Shown here: positions 1 through 6,807 of the stretch, in pieces
How positions within the stretch are numbered: position 1 is the first letter of the stretch
How the letters are laid out: each line of letters opens with the position of its first letter
Assembly (NCBI GenBank): GCA_021323255.1
Contig: JAJTCL010000015.1
Coordinates: forward strand, 1 to 16,584
Direction: 5' to 3'
From: Propionibacteriaceae bacterium
Lineage (GTDB): Bacteria > Actinomycetota > Actinomycetes > Propionibacteriales > Propionibacteriaceae
DNA length: 16,584 bases
Program-made: the position numbers and the translations under genes
The notes under the pieces: model-generated
The model's database searches: none
Seen by the model: the letters and a program-made list of their open reading frames with translations, nothing else
Told to the model about the DNA's origin: nothing

Positions 1-19
1 CGGGTACGTGGCATAGTTT

Positions 20-50
20 TAAGGTAACCCTGTTCTTCAGGCTAACCTTA
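20..50. promoter_or_regulatory. Palindromic operator candidate before the MarR gene
   Basis: Two 13-nt arms, TAAGGTAACCCTG (20-32) and CAGGCTAACCTTA (38-50), are inverted repeats matching at 11 of 13 positions across a 5-nt spacer. The right arm abuts the Shine-Dalgarno-like TAGGA (49-53) of the MarR gene, so a bound protein would block transcription or translation. MarR proteins commonly autoregulate through such sites. The half-site AGGCTAACCTTA also resembles half of the DtxR/IdeR iron box, so an iron regulator is an alternative. A divergent gene may lie left of the window. Confidence 0.5.
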
Positions 51-59
51 GGATCTTGA

Positions 60-509
60 GTGGGCGTCGCGCAAGAGTCCGGGTCAGGCGACCTGAACAC
101 GATCGCCATGCTGGGCCGGGCGTACAGCCTGCTCGGCTTCAAGATCGTGGAAGGGGTGGTCGGCGCCGGCTTCCCGCAGAAGCCGTCGCACTCCGCCGTT
201 TTCGCACAGATCAAGGCCGACGGCATGCGGCTCACCGATCTGGCCCGCGGAGCCAACATCACCCCGCAAGCCATGGGCGAGCTGGTGGACGAACTCGAGG
301 ATCTGGGCTATGTGGAGCGTCGGCCTGATCCGACCGATCGAAGGGCCAAGCTGATCGTGCTAACCGACCGCGGAAAGCAATCAATTGCAGCCGGCATTGC
401 CACCATCGACGGACTCGAGGACCAGATCACGGCCATACTGGGCGAGCGCGGCCATCGGCAGTTGCGCACTCTGCTGCGCAGGCTCCTGAAAGAAGGACAG
501 ATCTCCTAG
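60..509 (+). CDS. MarR-family winged-helix transcriptional regulator
   Basis: This 149-residue protein has the usual length and layout of MarR regulators, dimeric repressors that leave DNA when they bind a small ligand or are oxidised. The recognition-helix region is about residues 57-83 (LTDLARGANITPQAMGELVD), followed by a wing with the family signature DPTDRRAKLIVLT (90-102). Helices at both ends probably form the dimer interface. The GTG at 60 is chosen because TAGGA (49-53) lies 6 nt upstream; a TTG at 56 is in another frame. The palindrome at 20-50 overlaps the initiation region, which suggests autoregulation. No cysteine is present, so cysteine-based redox sensing of the OhrR type is unlikely. 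The ligand and target genes cannot be told. The gene converges with serA, whose stop lies 35 nt away. Confidence 0.9.
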   Translation: MGVAQESGSGDLNTIAMLGRAYSLLGFKIVEGVVGAGFPQKPSHSAVFAQIKADGMRLTDLARGANITPQAMGELVDELEDLGYVERRPDPTDRRAKLIVLTDRGKQSIAAGIATIDGLEDQITAILGERGHRQLRTLLRRLLKEGQIS

Positions 510-544
510 TCGATGTTCAACGCGTCTTCCCGAGCGGGTCAAGA

Positions 545-1729
545 TCAATTCGGTTGCGGTAGATAGCGGACCATCAATACGCCGTCAATGTCCCCAATCG
601 CCTTGATCACCGAATCTGGCACATCGCTGTCCACGTCAACCAAGGTGTAGGCCAAGTCCTTTCGGGACTTGTTGGTCATGGTCGCGATATTGAGACCGGC
701 CACGGCCATCTCGTGAGAGATCCCGCCGACCATATTCGGCACATTCGCGTTGGCAATCGCGATCCGGAACTGGGACTCCCTGGGCAACATCACGTCGGGG
801 AAGTTCACCGAGTGTCGAATGGTGCCATCGAGCAGGTAGTCACGTAGCTGCTCGGCGACCATCACTGCGCAGTTCTCCTCAGCCTCTCGGGTCGAGGCGC
901 CCAGGTGTGGCAGCAAGATCACGCCTGATTGCTGGGCGAGGTGCGGAGCAGGAAAGTCGCAGACGTACTTCGACAGCCGCCCAGACTCCAGTCCGTCCAA
1001 GATCGCGGTGTCGTCGACCACCCCACCGCGGGAGAAATTGAGCACCACCGCGCCGGGTTTCATCTGGGCGATGCCGCCAGCGTCGATCATGCCGCGGGTC
1101 GCGTCGACGAGCGGCACGTGCAACGTGATGAAGTTACTGTGCTTGAGTACCTCGCCCAGACTGTGCGCCTTCTTGACCGACGCCGGCAGACTCCAGGCCG
1201 AGTCCACGGTGATTTCGGGGTCGTACCCGATGACGTTCATGCCGAGCTTGATCGCCGCATCGGCAACCAGGCAACCGACCTTGCCGAGGCCGACAACGCC
1301 GAGCGTATGAGTCGCCAACTCAAACCCGTTGAAGGCTTTCTTGCCAGCCTCGATCTTGTTCTCTAGCTCCGGATCCCCGGGATCCAGGGAGTCGAGGTAT
1401 TTGAGCGCGTGGTCGATGTTGCGCGCCGCGAGCAACATGCCCGCCACAACGAGTTCCTTGACAGCATTCGCGTTGGCGCCCGGCGCGTTGAAGACCGGGA
1501 TGCCTCGCTCTGACATCCTCGCGATCGGCACGTTGTTGGTGCCGGACCCTGCCCGGCCGACCGCCAGCAGCGCCTCAGGAATCTCCATGCCGTGCAAGTC
1601 GGCGGAGCGAACCAGGATGGCGTGCGGATCATCGACATCCGCCGACACCGCAAATCGATCCCAGGGCAAACGCTTCAGCCCTCCAGCGGAGATGTTGTTG
1701 AGGACTCGTACTCGGTACTTCTCAGTCAT
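545..1729 (-). CDS. serA: D-3-phosphoglycerate dehydrogenase (short form with C-terminal ACT domain)
   Basis: It oxidises 3-phosphoglycerate to 3-phosphohydroxypyruvate with NAD+, the first step of serine synthesis, in the cytosol. The 394-residue chain has a substrate-binding domain split around a Rossmann domain with GVVGLGKVG (144-152) and the NAD-ribose acidic residue in GYD (168-170). Catalytic Arg lies in NFSRGG (R234) and catalytic His in PHLGAST (H275). An ACT-like domain from about residue 322 to the end (GGISHEMAVAGLNIA) is expected to bind serine for feedback inhibition. The glutamate that normally completes the catalytic triad (FPTEP in E. coli SerA) is not visible; the segment reads CDFPAP (257-262). 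The gene starts 9 nt after serC ends and is surely co-transcribed with it. The short form differs from the roughly 530-residue enzyme usual in actinobacteria. Confidence 0.92.
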   Translation of the reverse strand: MTEKYRVRVLNNISAGGLKRLPWDRFAVSADVDDPHAILVRSADLHGMEIPEALLAVGRAGSGTNNVPIARMSERGIPVFNAPGANANAVKELVVAGMLLAARNIDHALKYLDSLDPGDPELENKIEAGKKAFNGFELATHTLGVVGLGKVGCLVADAAIKLGMNVIGYDPEITVDSAWSLPASVKKAHSLGEVLKHSNFITLHVPLVDATRGMIDAGGIAQMKPGAVVLNFSRGGVVDDTAILDGLESGRLSKYVCDFPAPHLAQQSGVILLPHLGASTREAEENCAVMVAEQLRDYLLDGTIRHSVNFPDVMLPRESQFRIAIANANVPNMVGGISHEMAVAGLNIATMTNKSRKDLAYTLVDVDSDVPDSVIKAIGDIDGVLMVRYLPQPN

Positions 1730-1738
1730 TTGTCTGCC

Positions 1739-2821
1739 TCAGCCTTTCGTCGCCGCGAACTCGGCCATGTAATCCACCAACGCCTGGACGCCTTCGATCG
1801 GCATCGCGTTGTAGAGCGATGCGCGCATGCCACCGACCGAGCGGTGTCCCTTCAGCTCCACCAGGTCGTTTTTTGCAGCGCCTGTCAGGAACTCAGCCTC
1901 GAGATCCGGATTCGACAACCGGAATGGGATGTTCATCCGTGACCGATCGGGCTTCTCGACGGGGTTCAGATAGAATTCGGAGCCGTCGATGAAGTCGTAG
2001 AGCAGCTCAGCCTTAGCGATATTGCGTTGCTCCGCGGCGGCCAGCCCGCCGGTCTCCAGCAGCCACTGGAACACCAGACCGGCAACGTAGACCGCATACG
2101 TTGGCGGCGTGTTGTACATCGACCCCGCCTTGACGTGGGTTGCGTAGTCGAGCATTGCCGGCGGCCTAGGTTCACCGATGCCGATGAGATCCTCGCGTAC
2201 GATCACCAAGGCCAGCCCGGCCGGGCCGATGTTCTTCTGCGCGCCGGCGTAGATCAAGCCGAATCGTCCGACATCCAGCGGGCGGGATAGCAGGTTGGAG
2301 GACATGTCACTGACCAGCGGCACCTCGCCGACGTCGGGCACCCAACCGAACTCGACGCCGTTGATGGTCTCATTGGCGGTGTAGTGCACGTAGGCTGCGC
2401 GCTCACTCAGTTGCCAGTCCAACTGGGCCGGTACATAGGTGAATGCTCTGTCCTCTGCGCTGGCAGCCAGATTCACATCGGCCAAGCTCCCGGCCGCGTT
2501 GATGGCCTTTTTCGCCCATTCACCGGTGTTGATGTAGTCGGCGACAGCGCGGCCCTGGATGAGGTTCATCGGGATCATCTCGAACTGCAGGGAGGCCCCG
2601 CCTTGCAGAAAGAGCAGGTGGTGGCTAGCCGGGATACCGAGTAGCTTGCGCAGATCGGCCTCCGCCTTCTCTGCGATTGAGATGAAGTCTTTGCCACGGT
2701 GACTCATCTCCATCACCGACTGTCCCGTGCCGTGCCAATCGAGCATCTCCTCCGCTGCCTGGAGCAGCACTTCTTCGGGAAGGGTGCCTGGGCCGGCGCT
2801 GAAGTTGTAGACGCGTGGCAT
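1739..2821 (-). CDS. serC: Phosphoserine aminotransferase
   Basis: This PLP enzyme transfers an amino group from glutamate to 3-phosphohydroxypyruvate to give O-phosphoserine; it can also serve pyridoxal phosphate synthesis. The 360-residue protein begins with the characteristic MPRVYNFSAGPGTLPEEVL, which fixes the ATG at 2821. An in-frame TTG at 2866 would add 15 residues; it has a stronger AGGAGG, but about 12 nt upstream, and lies before the conserved start. SHRG (40-43) fits the phosphate-binding motif, SDMSSN (171-176) the PLP pocket, and K196 in YAGAQKNIGPAG forms the Schiff base. It is the E. coli/Bacillus-type SerC, not the type found in Mycobacterium, which starts around a PRDGRFG motif. 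First gene of a serC-serA operon; the third-step phosphatase SerB is not in the window. Confidence 0.94.
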   Translation of the reverse strand: MPRVYNFSAGPGTLPEEVLLQAAEEMLDWHGTGQSVMEMSHRGKDFISIAEKAEADLRKLLGIPASHHLLFLQGGASLQFEMIPMNLIQGRAVADYINTGEWAKKAINAAGSLADVNLAASAEDRAFTYVPAQLDWQLSERAAYVHYTANETINGVEFGWVPDVGEVPLVSDMSSNLLSRPLDVGRFGLIYAGAQKNIGPAGLALVIVREDLIGIGEPRPPAMLDYATHVKAGSMYNTPPTYAVYVAGLVFQWLLETGGLAAAEQRNIAKAELLYDFIDGSEFYLNPVEKPDRSRMNIPFRLSNPDLEAEFLTGAAKNDLVELKGHRSVGGMRASLYNAMPIEGVQALVDYMAEFAATKG

Positions 2822-2945
2822 GAGTGTTCGATCCTGACTGTTCGGCTTGGAACGTAGGGCGGCCAAGCGTGGAGACTACCTCCTGGCGGCAGTCAATCGC
2901 GCGCTTTCTCTCGCAATGGGTGCTGTGTGCCCCGAGAGGTCCGAT

Positions 2946-2970
2946 GTGCCCTGAGCTTGTCGTAGGGCAC
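2946..2970. repeat. REP-like palindrome
   Basis: Perfect 7-bp arms GTGCCCT (2946-2952) and AGGGCAC (2964-2970) flank an 11-nt loop GAGCTTGTCGT. The core CCCTGAGCTTGTCG-AGGG closely resembles a dispersed extragenic palindrome that I recall from many high-GC bacterial genomes (core CCTGAGCTTGTCGAAGG). It lies between the divergent serC and DUF1906 genes and is the only copy I found here. Its presence argues that the DUF1906 coding region starts downstream, at 2992. Confidence 0.6.
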
Positions 2971-2991
2971 GCTTTGGCCCAACACTTGATT

Positions 2992-4299
2992 GTGAACCGT
3001 CGTCACGTCGGCTTCGGAACGGCCATGCTGACAGCAGCTCTGCTGCCTTTGACGATCACGCCTGCGGCTGCCGAGCCAGCCACCAGCTTGTCGTATCCGA
3101 CCAGCGCATCGGCTACCCGACTGACGGGGTACGCCTTCGACGCCTGCGTCGCGCCGACACTCGAGACCATGCAGGCCTGGAAGATCGCCTCGCCGTACCA
3201 AGGCGTCGGCATCTACATCGGCGGAGTCAGCAGGAGCTGCGCCCAGCCAAATCTCACCGCGAGCTGGGTGACAGCGGCGTCGATACAAGGCTGGCGGATC
3301 ATTCCGATTTATGTGGGTTACCAGGCGCCGTGCATCCGCCGATCGAGCACAACCAAGTTCACCAGTCTCACCGCAACGACCCTGGGGATAGCCGACGCTG
3401 CAGACGCGGTGGTGCAGGCGCAGGCGCTGGGCTTGCTGCCGGGCAGCGCCATCTACGGTGACATGGAGCACTACGCCCCCACCGATTCCGAGTGCCGGGA
3501 AGCCGTGCTGACCTACGTCTCGGCCTGGACCAAGGAGCTGCACCGCCTGGGCTATCTCGCAGGCATGTACGCGAACATGTCCTCCGGTGCCAAGCATTTG
3601 TCCGAGGCGTACGCCTCGCCGGCCCACGCTCGTCCGGATGTCTTGTGGATGGCGCGCTGGGACAGCAGCCCGAAGCTGACCGGATGGGCTGGCATCCCCA
3701 ATGCGCAGTGGTCCAATCATCAGCGCGGGAAGCAGTATCGCGGGGACCATGAGGAGAGCTACGGAGGCGTCAAGATCAACATCGATAGCGACCGCTTCGA
3801 TGCGCCGGTCGCCACGGTGAGCTACCCGTATCAGGTCACCAGCTCGGTCGACCTCAATGGCCGGAGCGGCCCGACCACCTCAGCTCCGCGTATCGCGAGC
3901 TATGCGGCCGGTGCGACGGTGCCAGTGGTCTGCCAGACCGCAGGTCGCAAGGTCGGAACCACGTCGGTATGGAACAAGCTGGCCGATGGCAACTACGTCA
4001 CAGACAACTACGTCGGCACGCCCTCGAAGACCACCTACAGCGCACCGCTGCCACGCTGCACCTACCCCTTCCAGGTCATGGTGCCGACGCTGAACCGGCG
4101 CACCGGTCCAGGTCCTCGTCATCCCATATCGGGCACGCTCCCCAACGGTGCCCTGGGCTGGGTGATCTGCCAGCGCTCAGGATCCGAGGTCGGAACGACA
4201 TCGGTCTGGGACAAGCTGGAGGATCGCACCTATCTCACCGACCTTTATCTGGCAACGCCCAGCAAGACGACGTACAGCCCGCCTGTCCCTCGGTGCTGA
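2992..4299 (+). CDS. Secreted DUF1906 (Rv2525c-like) glycoside-hydrolase-like protein with two SH3-like repeats
   Basis: From GTG 2992 the protein has 435 residues. An N-terminal signal peptide (basic NRRHVGFG, hydrophobic AMLTAALLPLTITP, AAA/EP cleavage near residue 27) indicates export; twin Arg fits a weak Tat signal, and Rv2525c is a known Tat substrate. Residues 44 to about 265 match the DUF1906 barrel, with LTGYAFDACVAP at the start and acidic GDMEHY where related glycosidases carry catalytic acids. Two SH3-like repeats follow at residues 278-356 and 358-435, each with an N.R.GP core, GTTSVW, TPSKTTYS and a terminal PRC. A cell-wall role is likely but the substrate is unknown. The frame is open upstream; ATG 2944 has GAGAGG 4 nt before it and is the main alternative start, but would translate the REP-like palindrome. 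Confidence 0.82.
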   Translation: MNRRHVGFGTAMLTAALLPLTITPAAAEPATSLSYPTSASATRLTGYAFDACVAPTLETMQAWKIASPYQGVGIYIGGVSRSCAQPNLTASWVTAASIQGWRIIPIYVGYQAPCIRRSSTTKFTSLTATTLGIADAADAVVQAQALGLLPGSAIYGDMEHYAPTDSECREAVLTYVSAWTKELHRLGYLAGMYANMSSGAKHLSEAYASPAHARPDVLWMARWDSSPKLTGWAGIPNAQWSNHQRGKQYRGDHEESYGGVKINIDSDRFDAPVATVSYPYQVTSSVDLNGRSGPTTSAPRIASYAAGATVPVVCQTAGRKVGTTSVWNKLADGNYVTDNYVGTPSKTTYSAPLPRCTYPFQVMVPTLNRRTGPGPRHPISGTLPNGALGWVICQRSGSEVGTTSVWDKLEDRTYLTDLYLATPSKTTYSPPVPRC

Positions 4300-4337
4300 C
4301 CTGCACGAGTTGGACGCATTCTCGGGCTCGTGAGGCC

Positions 4338-4389
4338 ACTCCGCATCCCTTACGTGGACACTGCAGCATCTGCACAGGTGCAGCGGAGT
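4338..4389. other. Stem-loop in the DUF1906 / radical SAM intergenic region
   Basis: Perfect 7-bp arms ACTCCGC (4338-4344) and GCGGAGT (4383-4389) enclose a smaller perfect hairpin, CTGCAC-AG-GTGCAG (4370-4383), which shares one base with the right arm. No U-tract follows, so a classical intrinsic terminator is not supported. It could help end or stabilise the DUF1906 transcript. A second GCGGAGT at 4403-4409 could compete for the left arm. Confidence 0.3.
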
Positions 4390-4469
4390 CCAAGTGCGTG
4401 GGGCGGAGTGAGATCGTGAACGCTGATGCGGCCTCCGTGGACGCCTCGTCTCCATGCTTGGCAAACTAA

Positions 4470-4485
4470 TCGAATCTATGTTCAA
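4470..4485. promoter_or_regulatory. LexA (SOS) box-like operator
   Basis: TCGAATCTATGTTCAA matches the actinobacterial SOS box TCGAAC-N4-GTTCGA at 10 of 12 defined positions. It ends 8 nt before the GTG of the radical SAM gene and overlaps a TATGTT that fits an actinobacterial -10 (4477-4482). From memory, the homologous mycobacterial gene Rv2578c is among LexA-regulated genes, so DNA-damage induction is a reasonable expectation. Two mismatches leave the strength of binding open. Confidence 0.5.
4477..4482 (+). promoter_or_regulatory. Candidate -10 element of the radical SAM gene
   Basis: TATGTT fits the TANNNT pattern. Initiation about 7 nt downstream would give a leader of only a few bases before GTG 4494, which agrees with the lack of a Shine-Dalgarno sequence and suggests near-leaderless translation. 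No convincing -35 was identified. It sits inside the LexA-like box. Confidence 0.35.
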
Positions 4486-4493
4486 ATAGGCCC

Positions 4494-5534
4494 GTGAGGT
4501 GGGCTGGTCAAGAGATCTCCAAGGACGCCGTCCGAGATTCGGCCGCCTTGCCCGGGCTGGACCGACTCAACAATCTGGTGCGATCGGTACGCACACCGGA
4601 GTTCGCGGGCATCACCTTCCACGAGGTCTTGGCGAAGTCGGCGCTGAACCGCGTACCCGCCGCGGCTGCACTCCCATTCAACTGGACGATCAACCCCTAC
4701 CGCGGCTGCAGCCACGGCTGCGTCTACTGCTTCGCTCGCAACACCCACACCTACCTCGATCTGGACGCCGGCCAGGACTTCGACCGCCAGATCATCGTCA
4801 AGATCAACATCGGTGATGTCTTGGCCCGTGAGCTGCGCCGACCGACCTGGACCCACGAGCCGGTGGCACTCGGGACCAACACTGATCCCTATCAGCGAGC
4901 CGAAGGTCGCTATCGGCTGATGCCGGGGATCATCGCGGCGCTGGCTGGGTCGGGCACACCGTTTTCGATCTTGACCAAAGGCACCACGGCACGGCGGGAT
5001 CTGCCGCTGCTGGACCTCGCTAGCCGAGCGGTATCGGTCAGCATGGGCGTCTCTATCGCGCTCATCGACGAGGACATCCACGCTGCGCTCGAGCCTGGTA
5101 CGCCCACGCCGAGAGCGCGGCTCGAGCTGGTTCGCGCCATCGTGGAGGCGGGTCTGCCCTGTCAGGTGATGGTTGCGCCGATACTGCCGATGATCACCGA
5201 CAGCGACGAGCAGATCGATGCCCTTCTCGGGCAGATTGCCGCCGCGGGAGCAACCGGTGCCACGGTGTTCGCGCTGCACCTGCGCCCCGGTGCTCGGGAG
5301 TGGTTCTTGCGCTACCTCGGCACCCATCACCCAAAGCTGCTGCGCCCTTACGCCGAGCTATATCGGAAGGGCTCCTACGTCACCCACTCCTACGCGGCCG
5401 ACCTAGCTCGCCGCTCTTCGGTGCTGCTCCGCAGACATGGCCTCGACCGAAGGGACAGTCCGCTGCGCATACCCGATACGCGTACGGCACCCATCCCGCC
5501 ACACCTCGCCCTGAGTGAACCCAGCCTCTTCTGA
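4494..5534 (+). CDS. Rv2578c-like radical SAM protein
   Basis: The 346-residue protein carries the radical SAM cluster motif RGCSHGCVYCFA (C72, C76, C79; CX3CX2C), which binds a [4Fe-4S] cluster and cleaves S-adenosylmethionine. Downstream blocks LGTNTDPYQRAEGRYRLMPG and SILTKGT belong to the Rv2578c/SplB-like radical SAM family. The start at GTG 4494 (MRWAGQ) and the end (SEPSLF) match what I recall of Rv2578c, so the gene looks full length. The reaction is unknown. Similarity to spore photoproduct lyase-like proteins and a LexA-like box over the promoter suggest a role in DNA damage, but repair activity is not shown by the sequence. It is a single-gene unit, converging with the epoxide hydrolase gene 43 nt away. 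Confidence 0.88.
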   Translation: MRWAGQEISKDAVRDSAALPGLDRLNNLVRSVRTPEFAGITFHEVLAKSALNRVPAAAALPFNWTINPYRGCSHGCVYCFARNTHTYLDLDAGQDFDRQIIVKINIGDVLARELRRPTWTHEPVALGTNTDPYQRAEGRYRLMPGIIAALAGSGTPFSILTKGTTARRDLPLLDLASRAVSVSMGVSIALIDEDIHAALEPGTPTPRARLELVRAIVEAGLPCQVMVAPILPMITDSDEQIDALLGQIAAAGATGATVFALHLRPGAREWFLRYLGTHHPKLLRPYAELYRKGSYVTHSYAADLARRSSVLLRRHGLDRRDSPLRIPDTRTAPIPPHLALSEPSLF

Positions 5535-5577
5535 TACCCCCGGCGTGCAACCGAGCTGAAAAAGCCCGCCAGCGTTG

Positions 5578-6744
5578 TCAACGCAGGTTGCGGAAGAAGT
5601 TGCGGAGGTCCTCGATCAACAGTGCCGGCTCTTCCATGGCCGGGAAATGTCCGCCCTCGGTGTGCTCGCCCCAGTACGCCATCTGGTGCTGCGGGTCCAT
5701 AAAGCGCCGCATGATGGGTTCGGTGTTGAACACCACCCACCCGCTCGGTACGCCAGAGGGGGCAATCCAGTCCAGATCCGAGTGCTCGGCCTCGGACAGG
5801 AAGCGGGCCGCGCTAGCGCCGCTCCTGGTGAACCAGTAGATACTGACGTTGGTCAGCAGCTGGTCCCGATCCACTGCCTCCTCCGGTGTCCGTGACGCCG
5901 GGTTGGTCCAGGTCTGGAACTTCTCGACAATCCATGCGAGCTGCCCGACCGGAGAATCAGTCAGGGCCGCAGCGATCGTCTCGGGCCGATGGCCCTGCAA
6001 ATCGAGGTATCCGCGCTCGGCGCGCCAGGCCGTACGCTCCTGGTCGACCCGCGTTCGCTCCTCCTCGGTGAGATGGTCTGGGATCGGAAACTGCTCCCCG
6101 GCCAGCCCCAGCGAACCGGGATCACTGACCACGAGCGTTCCAACGACATGCGCGGAGTCGATGGCACCGAGCCGACCGCTGACGCCGGCGCCAATATCCC
6201 CGCCATGGGTGCCATAGCGCGAGTACCCCAGCTGCGCCATCAGTTCCGCGAACGCCGCTGTGGTCCGCCCGAGCTCCCACCCGGTCTGACGTACCGGGGT
6301 GGAAAACCCGAAGCCAGGCAGTGATGGGATGACCAGATCGAAGGCGTCCTGGGGATCGCCTCCGTGGGACCTTGGGTCACTGAGCGGGCCGATCAAATCA
6401 GAGAACTCGACCACCGAGGACGGGTAACCGTGGGTGATCAACAGCGGCAGCGCGTTCGGTTCCGGAGAGCGGAGGTGAAGGTAGTGGATGGGCTGCCCGT
6501 CGATCTCGGCGATGAACTGTGGAACCTGGTTGAGTCGGGCTTCCTGAGCTCGCCAGTTGAACTCATGGCGCCAATAGTTGGTCAGCTCTCGGAGGTAGGG
6601 CTGGGGTACGCCGCGCGCGAAGTCGGCACGAGTGTCTGGTGCGGGGTCGGCCCAGCGGGTCGCGTCGAGCCGGCGATGGAGGTCACCCAGCTCGGAGTCG
6701 GTGATCTCGATCTGGAACGGTCTGAGTGCGGTAGCTGTTGTCAT
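5578..6744 (-). CDS. Epoxide hydrolase (EHN plus alpha/beta-hydrolase fold)
   Basis: The 388-residue protein has the N-terminal epoxide hydrolase (EHN) region (about 8-115, RPFQIEITDSELGDLHRRLD) followed by an alpha/beta-hydrolase domain. HGYP (105-108) is the oxyanion HGXP motif, GGDIGAG (181-187) carries the nucleophile D183, and H366 in GGHFPAMEEP is the likely catalytic His. The cap segment includes ALTDSPVGQLAWI, typical of the microsomal-type family. Such enzymes open epoxides to vicinal diols; the natural substrate is unknown. ATG 6744 is the start. The gene is divergent from a WYL regulator with only 63 bp between them, containing a palindrome, so control by that regulator is plausible. 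Its stop codon lies within GCGTT-GTC-AACGC, a small hairpin at 5572-5584. Confidence 0.9.
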   Translation of the reverse strand: MTTATALRPFQIEITDSELGDLHRRLDATRWADPAPDTRADFARGVPQPYLRELTNYWRHEFNWRAQEARLNQVPQFIAEIDGQPIHYLHLRSPEPNALPLLITHGYPSSVVEFSDLIGPLSDPRSHGGDPQDAFDLVIPSLPGFGFSTPVRQTGWELGRTTAAFAELMAQLGYSRYGTHGGDIGAGVSGRLGAIDSAHVVGTLVVSDPGSLGLAGEQFPIPDHLTEEERTRVDQERTAWRAERGYLDLQGHRPETIAAALTDSPVGQLAWIVEKFQTWTNPASRTPEEAVDRDQLLTNVSIYWFTRSGASAARFLSEAEHSDLDWIAPSGVPSGWVVFNTEPIMRRFMDPQHQMAYWGEHTEGGHFPAMEEPALLIEDLRNFFRNLR

Positions 6745-6759
6745 GCCAACACGTTAGAG

Positions 6760-6790
6760 GCAATTGCGGAAGAGTTTGTTCCTCGATTGC
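6760..6790. promoter_or_regulatory. Palindromic operator candidate between divergent genes
   Basis: Arms GCAATTGCGGAA (6760-6771) and TTCCTCGATTGC (6779-6790) are inverted repeats matching at 10 of 12 positions across a 7-nt spacer. The element occupies half of the 63-bp gap between the epoxide hydrolase and the WYL regulator, so one bound dimer could control both promoters. The WYL protein is the obvious candidate to bind it. Confidence 0.5.
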
Positions 6791-6807
6791 TGCCAGACTA
6801 AGGAATT

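Noticed and set aside
4482..5330. 282-codon antisense frame opposite the radical SAM gene.
   Set aside because: Shadow frame; the plus-strand product has conserved motifs throughout.
5572..5584. Small perfect hairpin GCGTT-GTC-AACGC at the end of the epoxide hydrolase gene.
   Set aside because: Five base pairs with no U-tract on either strand; too weak to call a terminator.
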